Positions 25,432-34,446 of a stretch of DNA of 64,000 bases are shown piece by piece. The notes under the pieces were generated by a model that did no database searches, had not been told where the DNA came from, and saw only the letters and a program-made list of their open reading frames with translations. Made by a program: the position numbers and the translations under genes. Numbering within the stretch: position 1 is the first letter of the stretch; each line of letters opens with the position of its first letter. Source of the stretch: Flavobacterium flevense. GTDB taxonomy: Bacteria; Bacteroidota; Bacteroidia; Flavobacteriales; Flavobacteriaceae. Where the stretch lies: NCBI RefSeq assembly GCF_900142775.1, contig NZ_FRCC01000002.1:434001-498000 (forward strand). Reading direction: 5' to 3'.

Positions 25432-28400
25432 CTCTTTTCATTAGTTTTTTCAATTGTTTGTTCATTGCTTTAAGCTTCAATTTAAGACTGCTTTCGTTTT
25501 CACTGGTTCTCATGAACTCTTCAGATACTGGTTCAAAAGTTTCGTCTTGTATCAAACTACGACCGTCGCTCATTTTTGCAAATGTGTAATACAATCCGGG
25601 AATAATGAAGACGCCAAAGAGCGTTCCGATGATCATTCCTCCCATGGCAGATCCACCTATAGTACGGTTTCCAATAGCTCCGGCACCAGTAGCAATAACT
25701 AATGGAATTAGTCCGGCAATAAAGGCAAATGATGTCATCAGGATAGGCCGGAAACGTAGTTTAGCTCCTTCCATAGCGGCATCTACAACACTCATGCCTT
25801 GTGCCCGCTTTTGGACGGCGACTTCCACGATTAACACGGCATTTTTACCCAGAAGTCCAATAAGCATGATGACCCCAATTTGAGCATAAACATCATTAGA
25901 TAATCCCATTAACTGCAACAAAGCAAAAGATCCAAAGAACCCAACAGGTAACGAGAGTAATACGGCCAAAGGCAATACAAAACTTTCGTATTGAGCGGCT
26001 AAAACCAGGTAAACGAATATTAATACAATTCCGAATACGTACAGCGCATCATTTCCTCTGTTAGCTTCGTCATAAGACAATCCTTCCCAGGCAATATCAT
26101 AACCGCGTGGAAGCTTGTATTGTGCCACTTCTTTAATCGCATTAATCGCATCAGCACTGGTGTAACCTTTAGCAGGTAATCCACGAATTGCCGCCGAATT
26201 GTACAAATTGTAGCGCGTGATTTCATTAGGACCTAAATGTTTTTCGACTTTCATAAAAGCAGAATAGGGAACCATTTCGCCCGCTTCATTTTTTACATAT
26301 AATTTCTCCAGATCAGAAGGGATTTTTCGATATTCCGGAGCCGCTTGCGTATATACTTTAAAGAACTGACCAAATTTGATAAATCCTTGTTCGTAAGTAC
26401 TTCCGATAAGAATATTCAGGTTGTCCATAGCTTTTCCTATAGAAACGCCTTTTTGCATTGCTGCTTTATTATCAATATTTAATTTAAGCTGTGGATAATT
26501 GGCAGAATAAAAAGTAAATACTCCTGTTAGTTCTTTTCGTTTTTCTAATTCGGCAAGGAAATCGTTGTTTACTCTTTGGAATTCCTGATAATCGGTTCCG
26601 TTTGTTTTGTCCAGTAAACGCAAAGAGAAACCTCCTGAAGAACCAAATCCCGGTACTGCCGGCGGCTCAAAATATTCGATAACTGCACCTAAATTTTTGG
26701 ATTTTTCTTCTAATTCTTCCATGATTTCGTGTACGGAATGTTCTCTTTCCTCCCAGGGTTTCAGGTTGATTAAACAAGTTCCTGCATTGGATCCGCGACC
26801 TTCGGTCATAATTTCATAACCCGCTAAAGAAGATACAGAAGATACACCGTCAATTTCTTCACAAATGCTTTGTAGTTTTTTCGCAACATCATTAGTACGC
26901 TCTAATGTTGTTCCCGGTGGTGTTTGAATGATTGCATAGATCATCCCCTGATCTTCACTAGGTATAAAACCGGCAGGAAGTGCCTGATTAGTAAAGTAGG
27001 TTGCAAAGCAAAAACCAATCAAAATTCCGAAAGTAATGACTCTTCGGTTAACAATGTGTTTTAAAATACCCACATAATGGCCTGTCAATTTTTCAAATCC
27101 TTTGTTGAACCAATCGATAAAGCGATCGATAGGAGATTTTTTCTTAGCATGACCGTGGTTGGGTTTAAGTAACATGGCACAAAGTACAGGTGTCAATGTC
27201 AAAGCAACAACTGCCGAAATAATAATAGATCCCGCCATAGTAATAGAGAACTGACGATAGAACACACCTACCGGCCCCGTCATGAATGAGATAGGAATAA
27301 ATACAGAAACCATTACTAACGTGATTGCAATAATAGCTCCTCCAATTTCGCCTAATACAGCCTTCGAAGCTTTGAATGGTGTGAGATGTTCTTCTTCCAT
27401 TTTTACATGGACGGCCTCGACGACGACAATCGCATCATCAACTACAATACCAATGGCCAGTACCAGTGCAAATAAAGTAATCAGGTTGATGGATAAACCA
27501 AATAGTTGCATGACAAAAAAAGCTCCAATCAACGAGACGGGTACTGCAATAACCGGAATAAGTGTGGAACGCCAGTCACCCAAAAATAAAAATACTACAA
27601 TGGATACTAAGACAAAAGCATCTCTAAGAGTGTCTATTACCTGTTCAATAGAAGCATCTAAGAAACTGGAAACGTCATAACTAATTTTATAACCCACTCC
27701 GGGAGGAAGGTCTTTTTCTAATTCTTTTAATTTGCTTTTTACGTCTCTGATTACATCGCTACCATTAGTTCCAAGGGTTTGTTTTAAAACAATCGAAGCC
27801 GATGGTTTACCATCCAGATTATCGTAGATATCATAAAATTCACTTCCTAATTCTACATTAGCAATATCACCTAGTTTTATTTCTTCACCATTCGCATTTG
27901 CCCGTATTATTACGTCTTTATATTCCTGAGGCTCACTAAATCGGTCTCTGTAAGTTAATACATATTCAAGCGATTGTGATTTTACACCGGAACTTTGTCC
28001 TAATCTTCCGGGTCTTGCTAAGATGCTTTGTTCTTGCATAGCCTGCATTACTTCTTCTGCAGAGATATTATAAGCACGCATTCTGTCTGGTTTTAACCAA
28101 ATACGCATGGCATATTTACGGCTACCCAGAATTTGTGCACTGGCAATTCCGTTGATACGTTGTATTTCACGAAGCATGTTTGTATAAGCATAATTGTATA
28201 GGAATTTTTCATCTACATCATGTCCTTTCTTGCTATACAAATCAACATACATCAACATACTTGGCTGAACAGGTGTAATGATAACACCTTCACGCTGTAC
28301 TAAGTCAGGTAATAAAGGCATTACCTGATCTACTCGGGTTTTTACCCTGATTACCGCGACGTTAGGATCGGTTCCTGGTTCAAAAATTACACGAATGGTT

Positions 28401-28663
28401 CCTTCTCCTGCACTGGTAGCATCCGAAGCTATGTACCGCATTCCGGGTACACCATTAATGGCTGTTTCCAGAGGAATTAAAGTTGATTTTACCAATACAT
28501 CTGAACTTGATCCCGGATAGGCTATAAAGATATTAACGGTAGTTGGTGCAATTTCCGGAAATTGCGAAATGGGTAATTGTTTGATAGCAAGCAACCCCAT
28601 AAATACAATAATGACCGAAATAACAATTGCTAAAACGGGTCTTTGAATAAACTTTTTAAACAT
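25415..28663 (-). CDS. RND multidrug efflux permease, HAE1 family
   Basis: At 1082 residues it has AcrB-like length and layout: 12 membrane segments, two large periplasmic loops, and the motif region GIVVDDAIVVVEAV in TM4 carrying the proton-relay Asp pair. It starts FIQRPVLAIVISVIIVFMGL as usual. The second half contains LGKNAVLIVEVAVQK and PILMTSFAFIAGLIPL. It exports hydrophobic or amphiphilic compounds using the proton gradient. It lies 23 bases after the adaptor gene. Substrate cannot be predicted. Confidence 0.96.
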   Translation of the reverse strand: MFKKFIQRPVLAIVISVIIVFMGLLAIKQLPISQFPEIAPTTVNIFIAYPGSSSDVLVKSTLIPLETAINGVPGMRYIASDATSAGEGTIRVIFEPGTDPNVAVIRVKTRVDQVMPLLPDLVQREGVIITPVQPSMLMYVDLYSKKGHDVDEKFLYNYAYTNMLREIQRINGIASAQILGSRKYAMRIWLKPDRMRAYNISAEEVMQAMQEQSILARPGRLGQSSGVKSQSLEYVLTYRDRFSEPQEYKDVIIRANANGEEIKLGDIANVELGSEFYDIYDNLDGKPSASIVLKQTLGTNGSDVIRDVKSKLKELEKDLPPGVGYKISYDVSSFLDASIEQVIDTLRDAFVLVSIVVFLFLGDWRSTLIPVIAVPVSLIGAFFVMQLFGLSINLITLFALVLAIGIVVDDAIVVVEAVHVKMEEEHLTPFKASKAVLGEIGGAIIAITLVMVSVFIPISFMTGPVGVFYRQFSITMAGSIIISAVVALTLTPVLCAMLLKPNHGHAKKKSPIDRFIDWFNKGFEKLTGHYVGILKHIVNRRVITFGILIGFCFATYFTNQALPAGFIPSEDQGMIYAIIQTPPGTTLERTNDVAKKLQSICEEIDGVSSVSSLAGYEIMTEGRGSNAGTCLINLKPWEEREHSVHEIMEELEEKSKNLGAVIEYFEPPAVPGFGSSGGFSLRLLDKTNGTDYQEFQRVNNDFLAELEKRKELTGVFTFYSANYPQLKLNIDNKAAMQKGVSIGKAMDNLNILIGSTYEQGFIKFGQFFKVYTQAAPEYRKIPSDLEKLYVKNEAGEMVPYSAFMKVEKHLGPNEITRYNLYNSAAIRGLPAKGYTSADAINAIKEVAQYKLPRGYDIAWEGLSYDEANRGNDALYVFGIVLIFVYLVLAAQYESFVLPLAVLLSLPVGFFGSFALLQLMGLSNDVYAQIGVIMLIGLLGKNAVLIVEVAVQKRAQGMSVVDAAMEGAKLRFRPILMTSFAFIAGLIPLVIATGAGAIGNRTIGGSAMGGMIIGTLFGVFIIPGLYYTFAKMSDGRSLIQDETFEPVSEEFMRTSENESSLKLKLKAMNKQLKKLMKRDEENE

Positions 28664-28686
28664 TTTGTTGTTTTTTAAGGGGGTTT

Positions 28687-29769
28687 TTATTCGGCGTAAA
28701 CATCAAGAGTTGCTAGTACCTTTTTAGGATTTTCAACATTGAATTTCACTTTTTCATTGTTTTTAACCAGTCGTAATCCGTCTAATAAAATATGATCGTT
28801 TACATCCAGTCCTTTTTTTACTATAAAAAGGTTTTCTAAAGTGGCACCAATTGTAATTTCTCTTTGTCTGACTACACCGTTTTTATCAATTACAAAAACA
28901 TAGCGTTTGTCTAATACTTCAAAAGTTGTTTTTTGCGGAATGATAAGTACGTTTTTTAAAGGAACAGTCATCAGTATAGTTCCTGTTTCTCCGTGTCTTA
29001 AAATACTTTTCGGATTAGGAAATGTAGCTCTAAAAGCAATATTCCCTGTTTCGTTATTGAATTCTCCTTCAATAGTTTCTACAATACCGGATTGATTGAA
29101 TTGCATGTTGTTAGCCATGCGTAAATTCACTTTTTCTTTCTTGTTTTTGTCAGCACTTACAATATAATTCAGGTATTCTGCTTCAGGAACGTTAAAGTAA
29201 ACCCACATTTTGCTGTTATCAGAAAGTGTCGTTAATAATTCTCCTTCTTCAAGCATGCTTCCTTCTCTTACATGAAAGTGATCGATAACTCCGTCAAAAA
29301 GAGCTTTAATACTGGTAAAGCCTAAGTGTGTCTGAGCAAGTGCTATTTCGGCATTAGCTCTGTCAAATTTAGCTTTAGAAAGCGCTAATTCATTAGGAGA
29401 TACCACTTTGCTGTCTGCCAGAAGTTTGGTGTTTTTATATTCGATAAAAGCAGCATTTCCTTCGGCTTTTGCTTTTTGCAATTCGGCCTGATAAATGTTT
29501 GGCATGATTTGAAACATTTGTTGCCCTTTTCTAACTTTTTGCCCTTCATCAATATTTATTTTCTGAAGGTAACCTTTCTCCATTGCACGGAGTTCGATAT
29601 GACGAATGGAATGGATCTGGCAAACATATTCTTTAACGATTGAGGTATCCATTGCTACAGGATTAGTTACCACAAATGTCCTTTCTTCTTTTTTTTCTTC
29701 TTTATGTGAATTGCAGCCAATAGTGCATAACGCGGCCATTAGACCAATGAAAATTGCGTTTTTTTTCAT
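28687..29769 (-). CDS. RND efflux periplasmic adaptor lipoprotein
   Basis: The 360-residue protein is a membrane fusion protein with a lipobox (TIGC, Cys19), a split lipoyl domain (LQKINIDEGQKVRKGQQMFQIMP and DGVIDHFHVREGSMLEEGELL), a helical hairpin between them, and a beta-barrel domain. It links the permease to the outer-membrane channel. It is the first gene of the efflux operon; no regulator sits directly beside it. Confidence 0.93.
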   Translation of the reverse strand: MKKNAIFIGLMAALCTIGCNSHKEEKKEERTFVVTNPVAMDTSIVKEYVCQIHSIRHIELRAMEKGYLQKINIDEGQKVRKGQQMFQIMPNIYQAELQKAKAEGNAAFIEYKNTKLLADSKVVSPNELALSKAKFDRANAEIALAQTHLGFTSIKALFDGVIDHFHVREGSMLEEGELLTTLSDNSKMWVYFNVPEAEYLNYIVSADKNKKEKVNLRMANNMQFNQSGIVETIEGEFNNETGNIAFRATFPNPKSILRHGETGTILMTVPLKNVLIIPQKTTFEVLDKRYVFVIDKNGVVRQREITIGATLENLFIVKKGLDVNDHILLDGLRLVKNNEKVKFNVENPKKVLATLDVYAE

Positions 29770-29910
29770 GATGATTCTTTAACTTTTTAAAACAATAAGG
29801 TATGTTGATTTGTATAAGCTGTAAAATGAGCTACAGCTTAGTTTCCCAGACTTACTAGCATAAGAAAAGGACTGATTTGCACAGAATTGTGCTTATAAAA
29901 AGTTAAAATA

Positions 29911-30336
29911 TCATATTCGGAAAACCTCGAATATAAGGTAAAGAGAATTGCGTAAAGGTAAGTAAAACAGATTTTTAGAGAAATCTGAAGATTTTTCGAG
30001 ATACAATATACCCGATTCGGCTATTTGATGTCTGAAAAAAGAGGGGTAAGAAACGGTTTTGTTTACTAATTTTTTATAGATGCTAACTTCGGAATCTTCT
30101 TCATCATTATCAACTACAATTTCTTTCTTGCTGTAAAGATCTTTTACCGGATGAGCTATATTAAATTGGTTTTCAAACAGATGTTGTACTATTAATCTGT
30201 TCGGTTTTTCTAAAGGAATTTTTTTGGTTACAGAAGTCGCAAAAAAAGGAGCTGTTAGTGTTTGAGCAAACAAAGAACCGGTGCTCAATAACAGCAGCAT
30301 ACATAATGGGATAATATGTCTTAGTGCTTTTTTCAT
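29911..30336 (-). CDS. Small exported protein of unknown function
   Basis: From ATG 30336 the product is 141 residues with signal peptide MKKALRHIIPLCMLLLLSTGSLFAQ. An upstream in-frame ATG (30375) would lie in the promoter. The mature part is about 116 residues with an acidic VVDNDEEDSEVSIYK stretch and no recognised domain. It is upstream of the efflux adaptor on the same strand, 141 bases away, and could be a pump-linked gene, which is only positional inference. Confidence 0.65.
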   Translation of the reverse strand: MKKALRHIIPLCMLLLLSTGSLFAQTLTAPFFATSVTKKIPLEKPNRLIVQHLFENQFNIAHPVKDLYSKKEIVVDNDEEDSEVSIYKKLVNKTVSYPSFFRHQIAESGILYLEKSSDFSKNLFYLPLRNSLYLIFEVFRI

Positions 30337-30344
30337 TCCTGTTG

Positions 30345-30375
30345 CAAATCTATCTCTCGTAAAGTATTCTGGCAA
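30345..30375 (-). promoter_or_regulatory. Promoter of the small exported protein gene
   Basis: On the minus strand TTG (30375-30373), a 20-base spacer and TAGATTTG (30352-30345) match the Bacteroidota consensus. The predicted start lies just upstream of the ATG at 30336 and rules out the longer reading frame. Confidence 0.6.
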
Positions 30376-30494
30376 GTATTAGTTAATAAATATTTGTTAA
30401 TTAAAGCTAAAAACAATAAAAAAACCGATTAAAAGCAGTTTTTAGATTGAAAAATGCAATGTTTTGTTTAAAAACATGAGAAAAATAGTAAGAC

Positions 30495-31148
30495 TTATTT
30501 CTCTCCTTCCCATTCGGCATAAAATTGAGCTAAGAAATTTTCCATGAAACGATGCCTTTCTTTTGCGATTTTTTTGCCTGTTGAGGTATTCATTTTATCT
30601 TTTAGCAGCAATAATTTTTCATAAAAATGATTGAGTGTAGGTGCCTGACTATTTTTGTATTCGTCAATTGTCATATTGGTATTTGGTGCGATTTCAGGAT
30701 CGTAGAGCGCTCTGTTTTTAAATCCGCCGTAATTGAATGCTCTGGCAATTCCTATGGCTCCTATGGCATCTAAACGATCGGCGTCCTGAACAACATCTAA
30801 TTCTGCTGAATGGAATTTTTTATCGAAATTGCCTCCTTTAAAAGAAATATTTTCAATAATTAGCACCACATGATTAATTATAGCATCAGGCACTTTTTCT
30901 GATTCCAGAAATTGGCGGGCTATTTTGGGACCAATAGTTTCATCTCCATTATGAAATTTACTGTCAGCAATATCATGAAGCAAAGCACTTAGTTGCACTA
31001 CTTGCAAGTTGCAAACTTCTTCTTTAGCAATTAAAAGAGCATTTTTGTACACTCTTTCAATATGAAACCAGTCGTGTCCTCCTTCGGCATTTTCTAATTG
31101 TCCTTTTACAAAAGTGATGGTTTTGCTAATAATATCGGTGTTGTCCAT
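30495..31148 (-). CDS. HD domain phosphohydrolase
   Basis: The 217-residue protein has the HD-superfamily metal ligands in order: HDWFHIERVY near residue 25, LSALLHDIADSKF (HD pair), and VQDADRLDAIGAIGIAR (Asp). It resembles the YedJ/YpgQ group of HD hydrolases that act on nucleotides or related phosphates. The substrate is not predictable. It is a single gene between the small exported protein and the desaturase. Confidence 0.9.
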   Translation of the reverse strand: MDNTDIISKTITFVKGQLENAEGGHDWFHIERVYKNALLIAKEEVCNLQVVQLSALLHDIADSKFHNGDETIGPKIARQFLESEKVPDAIINHVVLIIENISFKGGNFDKKFHSAELDVVQDADRLDAIGAIGIARAFNYGGFKNRALYDPEIAPNTNMTIDEYKNSQAPTLNHFYEKLLLLKDKMNTSTGKKIAKERHRFMENFLAQFYAEWEGEK

Positions 31149-31235
31149 GTTGTTCTTTTAAAAAAAATGTTGATTTTCAAAGCTTTTAAACTTCAAAAAT
31201 CAACATTTTAAAATTAACTAATTGTGTTTTTAATT

Positions 31236-31280
31236 CAATGGCAATGGCAATTTCAATTTCAAAAATCAATTTCAATTTCT
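31236..31280. repeat. CAAT-rich hexamer repeat, copy 1
   Basis: Imperfect tandem copies of CAATGG and CAATTT fill this stretch between the HD gene and the desaturase gene. A related tract is at 59065-59114. It looks like a small dispersed microsatellite of intergenic regions and has no coding content. Confidence 0.5.
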
Positions 31281-31300
31281 AAAAATCTAAAATCTGCATT

Positions 31301-32287
31301 CTATAATCTCGCCGGTTCTACCCATTTAAAAATATGTGATTCTTTAGGGATTACAATTCTTTCAGAAATTCGGGCCATTCTCGCAGGTAATTTCATTAGA
31401 TAATCACGGGCTTTTTCAGCTTCATCAGTTAAACCTGCAATTTTATCAATTTCCCATTTATCGATTAATTTTTGCATAATTTCCACATAATCCTGAGCTG
31501 TGTACACTCCGATACGCTGTGCAGAATCAGAAAATAATTCGAATGCTGAGCTTATTTTTTGCCCTGATTCTCTCAGGAAATGAGCAGGCATCACAATCTT
31601 AGCTTTCATCATGTATTGAAAAGCAAGCATCATTTCGCTTGGATCTACTTTAAAAATTTCGCTCACAAAATGGCTGTAAGCATGGTGGTGACGCATTTCG
31701 TCCCCGGCAATCATTTTACACATTTTAGACAATTTCTTGTCACCATAATTTTTAGCTAATTGCGAAACTCTGTTGTGTGAAACATAGGTTGCTAATTCCT
31801 GAAAACTCGTGTAAACAAAGTTTTTATAAGGATCTCTTCCGGTACCAATATCAAATCCGTCGTTGATAAGGTGTTGCGTTGTCATTTCAATTTCGCGCAT
31901 GTTTACACGACCTGATAAATACAGGTATTTGTTCAATAAATCGCCATGACGATTTTCCTCTCCAGTCCATTGGCGTACCCAGGCTGACCAGCCGTTTCTT
32001 TCTTCATTATCCACGCCTTCCACTTCCATTAACCAGTTTTCATAAGTAGGAAGGGCTTCTTCGGTAATCATATCACCTACCATAGCTACCCAGAAATCAT
32101 AAGGTAAATCCTTTGATATTTCGCGTAATTCTTTTACTTCTTCTAAGAAATTATCTCCTTCAGAATTAGGTAAAAAATCGGATGGCTGCCATATTTGTTC
32201 TACCGGAATCAAATATTGATCCATATAGCCAGTCACGTTTTTTTCCAAAAACTGCATAACTTCTAATCGAATGTTTTTTATAGACAT
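31301..32287 (-). CDS. Acyl-ACP desaturase (ferritin-like di-iron)
   Basis: The 328-residue soluble protein has the di-iron ligand motifs of stearoyl-ACP desaturases: TGEENRHGDLL (ExxH) and GDEMRHHHAYSH (second ExxH). This enzyme introduces a cis double bond into ACP-bound acyl chains, adjusting membrane fluidity. It follows the PlsC gene by 10 bases on the same strand, so unsaturated acyl-ACP synthesis and phospholipid acylation are co-expressed. Confidence 0.93.
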   Translation of the reverse strand: MSIKNIRLEVMQFLEKNVTGYMDQYLIPVEQIWQPSDFLPNSEGDNFLEEVKELREISKDLPYDFWVAMVGDMITEEALPTYENWLMEVEGVDNEERNGWSAWVRQWTGEENRHGDLLNKYLYLSGRVNMREIEMTTQHLINDGFDIGTGRDPYKNFVYTSFQELATYVSHNRVSQLAKNYGDKKLSKMCKMIAGDEMRHHHAYSHFVSEIFKVDPSEMMLAFQYMMKAKIVMPAHFLRESGQKISSAFELFSDSAQRIGVYTAQDYVEIMQKLIDKWEIDKIAGLTDEAEKARDYLMKLPARMARISERIVIPKESHIFKWVEPARL

Positions 32288-32297
32288 TGTATTTTTT

Positions 32298-33032
32298 TTA
32301 AAATTTTATTCCTTTTACTACTGCACTTTCAGTCTTCTCCATTAATTCAGGAAAATTATAGTCACTAACCTTTAAAGGCTTATGAACTACAAAGGTAAGA
32401 TGATTTCCTAAACCTACAGGGAAAAAACCATATTTTACCATTTTCCATGAATTATTGATGCTTATAGGCACAATATAAGCTGAAGGTGCACTTTTACATA
32501 ATATTTTTAAACCTGTTTGGGCAAATTCCTTTGGTTTTCCCGTTTTGCTTCGGGTTCCTTCGGGAAAAATTACCGCTGAACGTTTATTTTTCTCAATATA
32601 TTCAGATAATCTTTTAATCTCCGGAATCGCCTGTTTAGGGTCTTTCCTGTCGATTAAAGCTCCGCCACCGTGTCTTAAATTATAAGAAACACTAGGGATT
32701 CCTTTACCTAATTCTTTCTTACTTACAAATTTACAGTGAAACCTTCGTAAGTACCAAATCATTGCTACAATATCATACATACTTTGATGATTAGCTACAA
32801 AAATTAAGGGTTTACCTTCCGGAATGAGTTCTCTGTTTTCGAATTTATAAGTTGTTCCTACTAAGTTAGTACATTTTAATAAAAAAAAGTTTAAATAGTC
32901 AACACTTTTTTTATGGGCATTATAACCAAAAACATTCAGACAAACCCATTGAATAGGGTGGAAAATTACTAACGTAAGTCCAAAACATAAATAATAAATT
33001 ACGGATAGGGGATACGAAATAAGTTTTTGCAT
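32298..33032 (-). CDS. plsC: 1-acyl-sn-glycerol-3-phosphate acyltransferase
   Basis: The product is 244 residues from ATG 33032 (MQKLISYPLSVIYYLCFGL); a longer frame to 33053 would overlap the -7 box. The acyltransferase motifs are NHQSMYD (HX4D) and FPEGTRSKTGKPKEF, with an N-terminal membrane segment. It makes phosphatidic acid. A second PlsC-type gene lies at 62244. It is divergent from rnpA. Confidence 0.9.
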   Translation of the reverse strand: MQKLISYPLSVIYYLCFGLTLVIFHPIQWVCLNVFGYNAHKKSVDYLNFFLLKCTNLVGTTYKFENRELIPEGKPLIFVANHQSMYDIVAMIWYLRRFHCKFVSKKELGKGIPSVSYNLRHGGGALIDRKDPKQAIPEIKRLSEYIEKNKRSAVIFPEGTRSKTGKPKEFAQTGLKILCKSAPSAYIVPISINNSWKMVKYGFFPVGLGNHLTFVVHKPLKVSDYNFPELMEKTESAVVKGIKF

Positions 33033-33050
33033 TCTTGAAAAAATTAGCTG

Positions 33051-33058
33051 CAAAAGTA
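33051..33058 (-). promoter_or_regulatory. Candidate -7 box for plsC/desaturase operon
   Basis: The minus strand reads TACTTTTG, matching TAnnTTTG, about 18 bases upstream of the chosen ATG at 33032. It decides the start by overlapping the alternative ATG at 33053. Confidence 0.5.
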
Positions 33059-33117
33059 TGAAATAATTTTTTAGCGGTATTTAATTCTTAAACATTAATA
33101 GGTTTAGTGTTAAATTG

Positions 33118-33125
33118 TACCTTTG
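33118..33125 (+). promoter_or_regulatory. Candidate -7 box for rnpA operon
   Basis: TACCTTTG matches TAnnTTTG and lies 32 bases upstream of the rnpA start at 33158. No strong -33 box is visible. Confidence 0.45.
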
Positions 33126-33157
33126 TCGTTTAAAAAAAATGTCTTTTCCCCGTAAAA

Positions 33158-33538
33158 ATGAGTTTTAGCTATCCAAAAAACGAAAAATTAAAAAGTAAAA
33201 TCAGCATTGGATTGTTGTTCTCTGAAGGTAAATCAGTTTCTAAATATCCATTGCGATTGGTTTATCATTCCGGTTCTTTAAACGAGAATGAAAAAATAAA
33301 AATGGGTGTTTCGGTTTCTAAAAAATATTTTAAAAAAGCCGTGGACAGAAATCGTTTTAAGCGTATTCTTCGTGAAACGTATCGACTCAACAAACATATT
33401 CTTCTGGACAATTTAGATCAGCCTTATGCCTTTATGTTTTTTTACCAAACTAAAGAGCGTTTGTCTTACGAAGAAATTAATACTAAAACCATTCAGTTAT
33501 TCGAAAAATTTGTGGCTCAGAATATAAAAAAGGAATAG
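33158..33538 (+). CDS. rnpA: Ribonuclease P protein component
   Basis: The 126-residue basic protein has the RNase P protein signature VDRNRFKRILRETYR in the central RNR region and the typical MGVSVSKKYFKKA strand before it. It binds the RNase P RNA and helps process tRNA 5' ends. It heads an operon-like series rnpA, DUF4349, S41 protease, OmpA. No rnpB or rpmH is adjacent. Confidence 0.93.
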   Translation: MSFSYPKNEKLKSKISIGLLFSEGKSVSKYPLRLVYHSGSLNENEKIKMGVSVSKKYFKKAVDRNRFKRILRETYRLNKHILLDNLDQPYAFMFFYQTKERLSYEEINTKTIQLFEKFVAQNIKKE

Positions 33539-33599
33539 AATCATATTTTTTATACGAATATTCATTAATTTTAGTTTCTGATATTCTAAATCAATTTTT

Positions 33600-34445
33600 A
33601 TGAAAAAACTATTCTTGTTTTTGATAATTGTACTGTTTTCTTTTAGTTGTAAAAAATCGGAAGCTCTTGGGCTAGATAAAGTAATGAAGGAAGATGAGGT
33701 AAATGTGCCTCCACCACCAAAAGTTAATCAGGTTAAACTTTTAAAACCTGTCATTATAAATTCTGAAGAAAGTATTGCTGTTGAAAAAATAGAACAGAAA
33801 ATCATAAAAACTGGTGATATCCGATTTGAATCCAATGATTTAGAAGAAACTTACAGTCACCTAATTATTGCAGTAAAAAAACACCATGCTATTATTCAAA
33901 ATGATACCGAAGGAAAAGATTATAGTTCGGTTTTTAGACGATTAGTAGTTCGTGTTCCAAGTAAAAACTTTGATTTATTTTTAGCTGACATTTCTAAAGG
34001 AGTAACTTATTTTGACAATAAAGATATTTCTTCTCAAGATGTAACGGAAGAATACATTGATATTGATGCCCGATTAAAAGCTAAAAAAGTACTGGAAGAT
34101 CGTTATCTGGAACTTTTGAAAAAAGCAACTAAGGTTTCGGAAATGTTGGAAATCGAAGCGCAACTTTCTGCTATTCGAGAGGAAATTGAAGCTAAAGAAG
34201 GACAATTGCGTTATATGCAAAGCCAGATTTCAATGAGTACAATGACTATCGAATTTTATAAAACTGTTGCAAATGAAGGCGGTGCAACCATTTCTTATGG
34301 ATCTAAAATTTGGAATGCCTTTAAATCTGGATTTAATGAAATTTCAAATTTCTTTATTACATTATTAAGTATTTGGCCTTTCTTGATTATTTTAGCATTA
34401 ATTGCACATTTTATTAGAAAACGATTAAAGAAAAAAACAGTTTAA
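33600..34445 (+). CDS. DUF4349 lipoprotein
   Basis: The 281-residue protein has a lipobox FSFSC (Cys17), a DUF4349 core that begins KIIKTGDIRFESNDLEETYS, a coiled coil (about residues 155-215, with LEIEAQLSAIREEIEAKEGQ), and a C-terminal membrane segment (LLSIWPFLIILALIAHFI) with a basic tail. This layout, anchored at both ends, is usual for the family. Function unknown. It is two bases ahead of the protease gene. Confidence 0.9.
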   Translation: MKKLFLFLIIVLFSFSCKKSEALGLDKVMKEDEVNVPPPPKVNQVKLLKPVIINSEESIAVEKIEQKIIKTGDIRFESNDLEETYSHLIIAVKKHHAIIQNDTEGKDYSSVFRRLVVRVPSKNFDLFLADISKGVTYFDNKDISSQDVTEEYIDIDARLKAKKVLEDRYLELLKKATKVSEMLEIEAQLSAIREEIEAKEGQLRYMQSQISMSTMTIEFYKTVANEGGATISYGSKIWNAFKSGFNEISNFFITLLSIWPFLIILALIAHFIRKRLKKKTV

Positions 34446-34446
34446 G

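Noticed and set aside
27282..27680. 132-codon plus-strand open frame opposite the RND permease
   Set aside because: It lies wholly antisense to a strongly conserved AcrB-like gene, has low-complexity Ile/Thr/Ser composition and no start context or domain.
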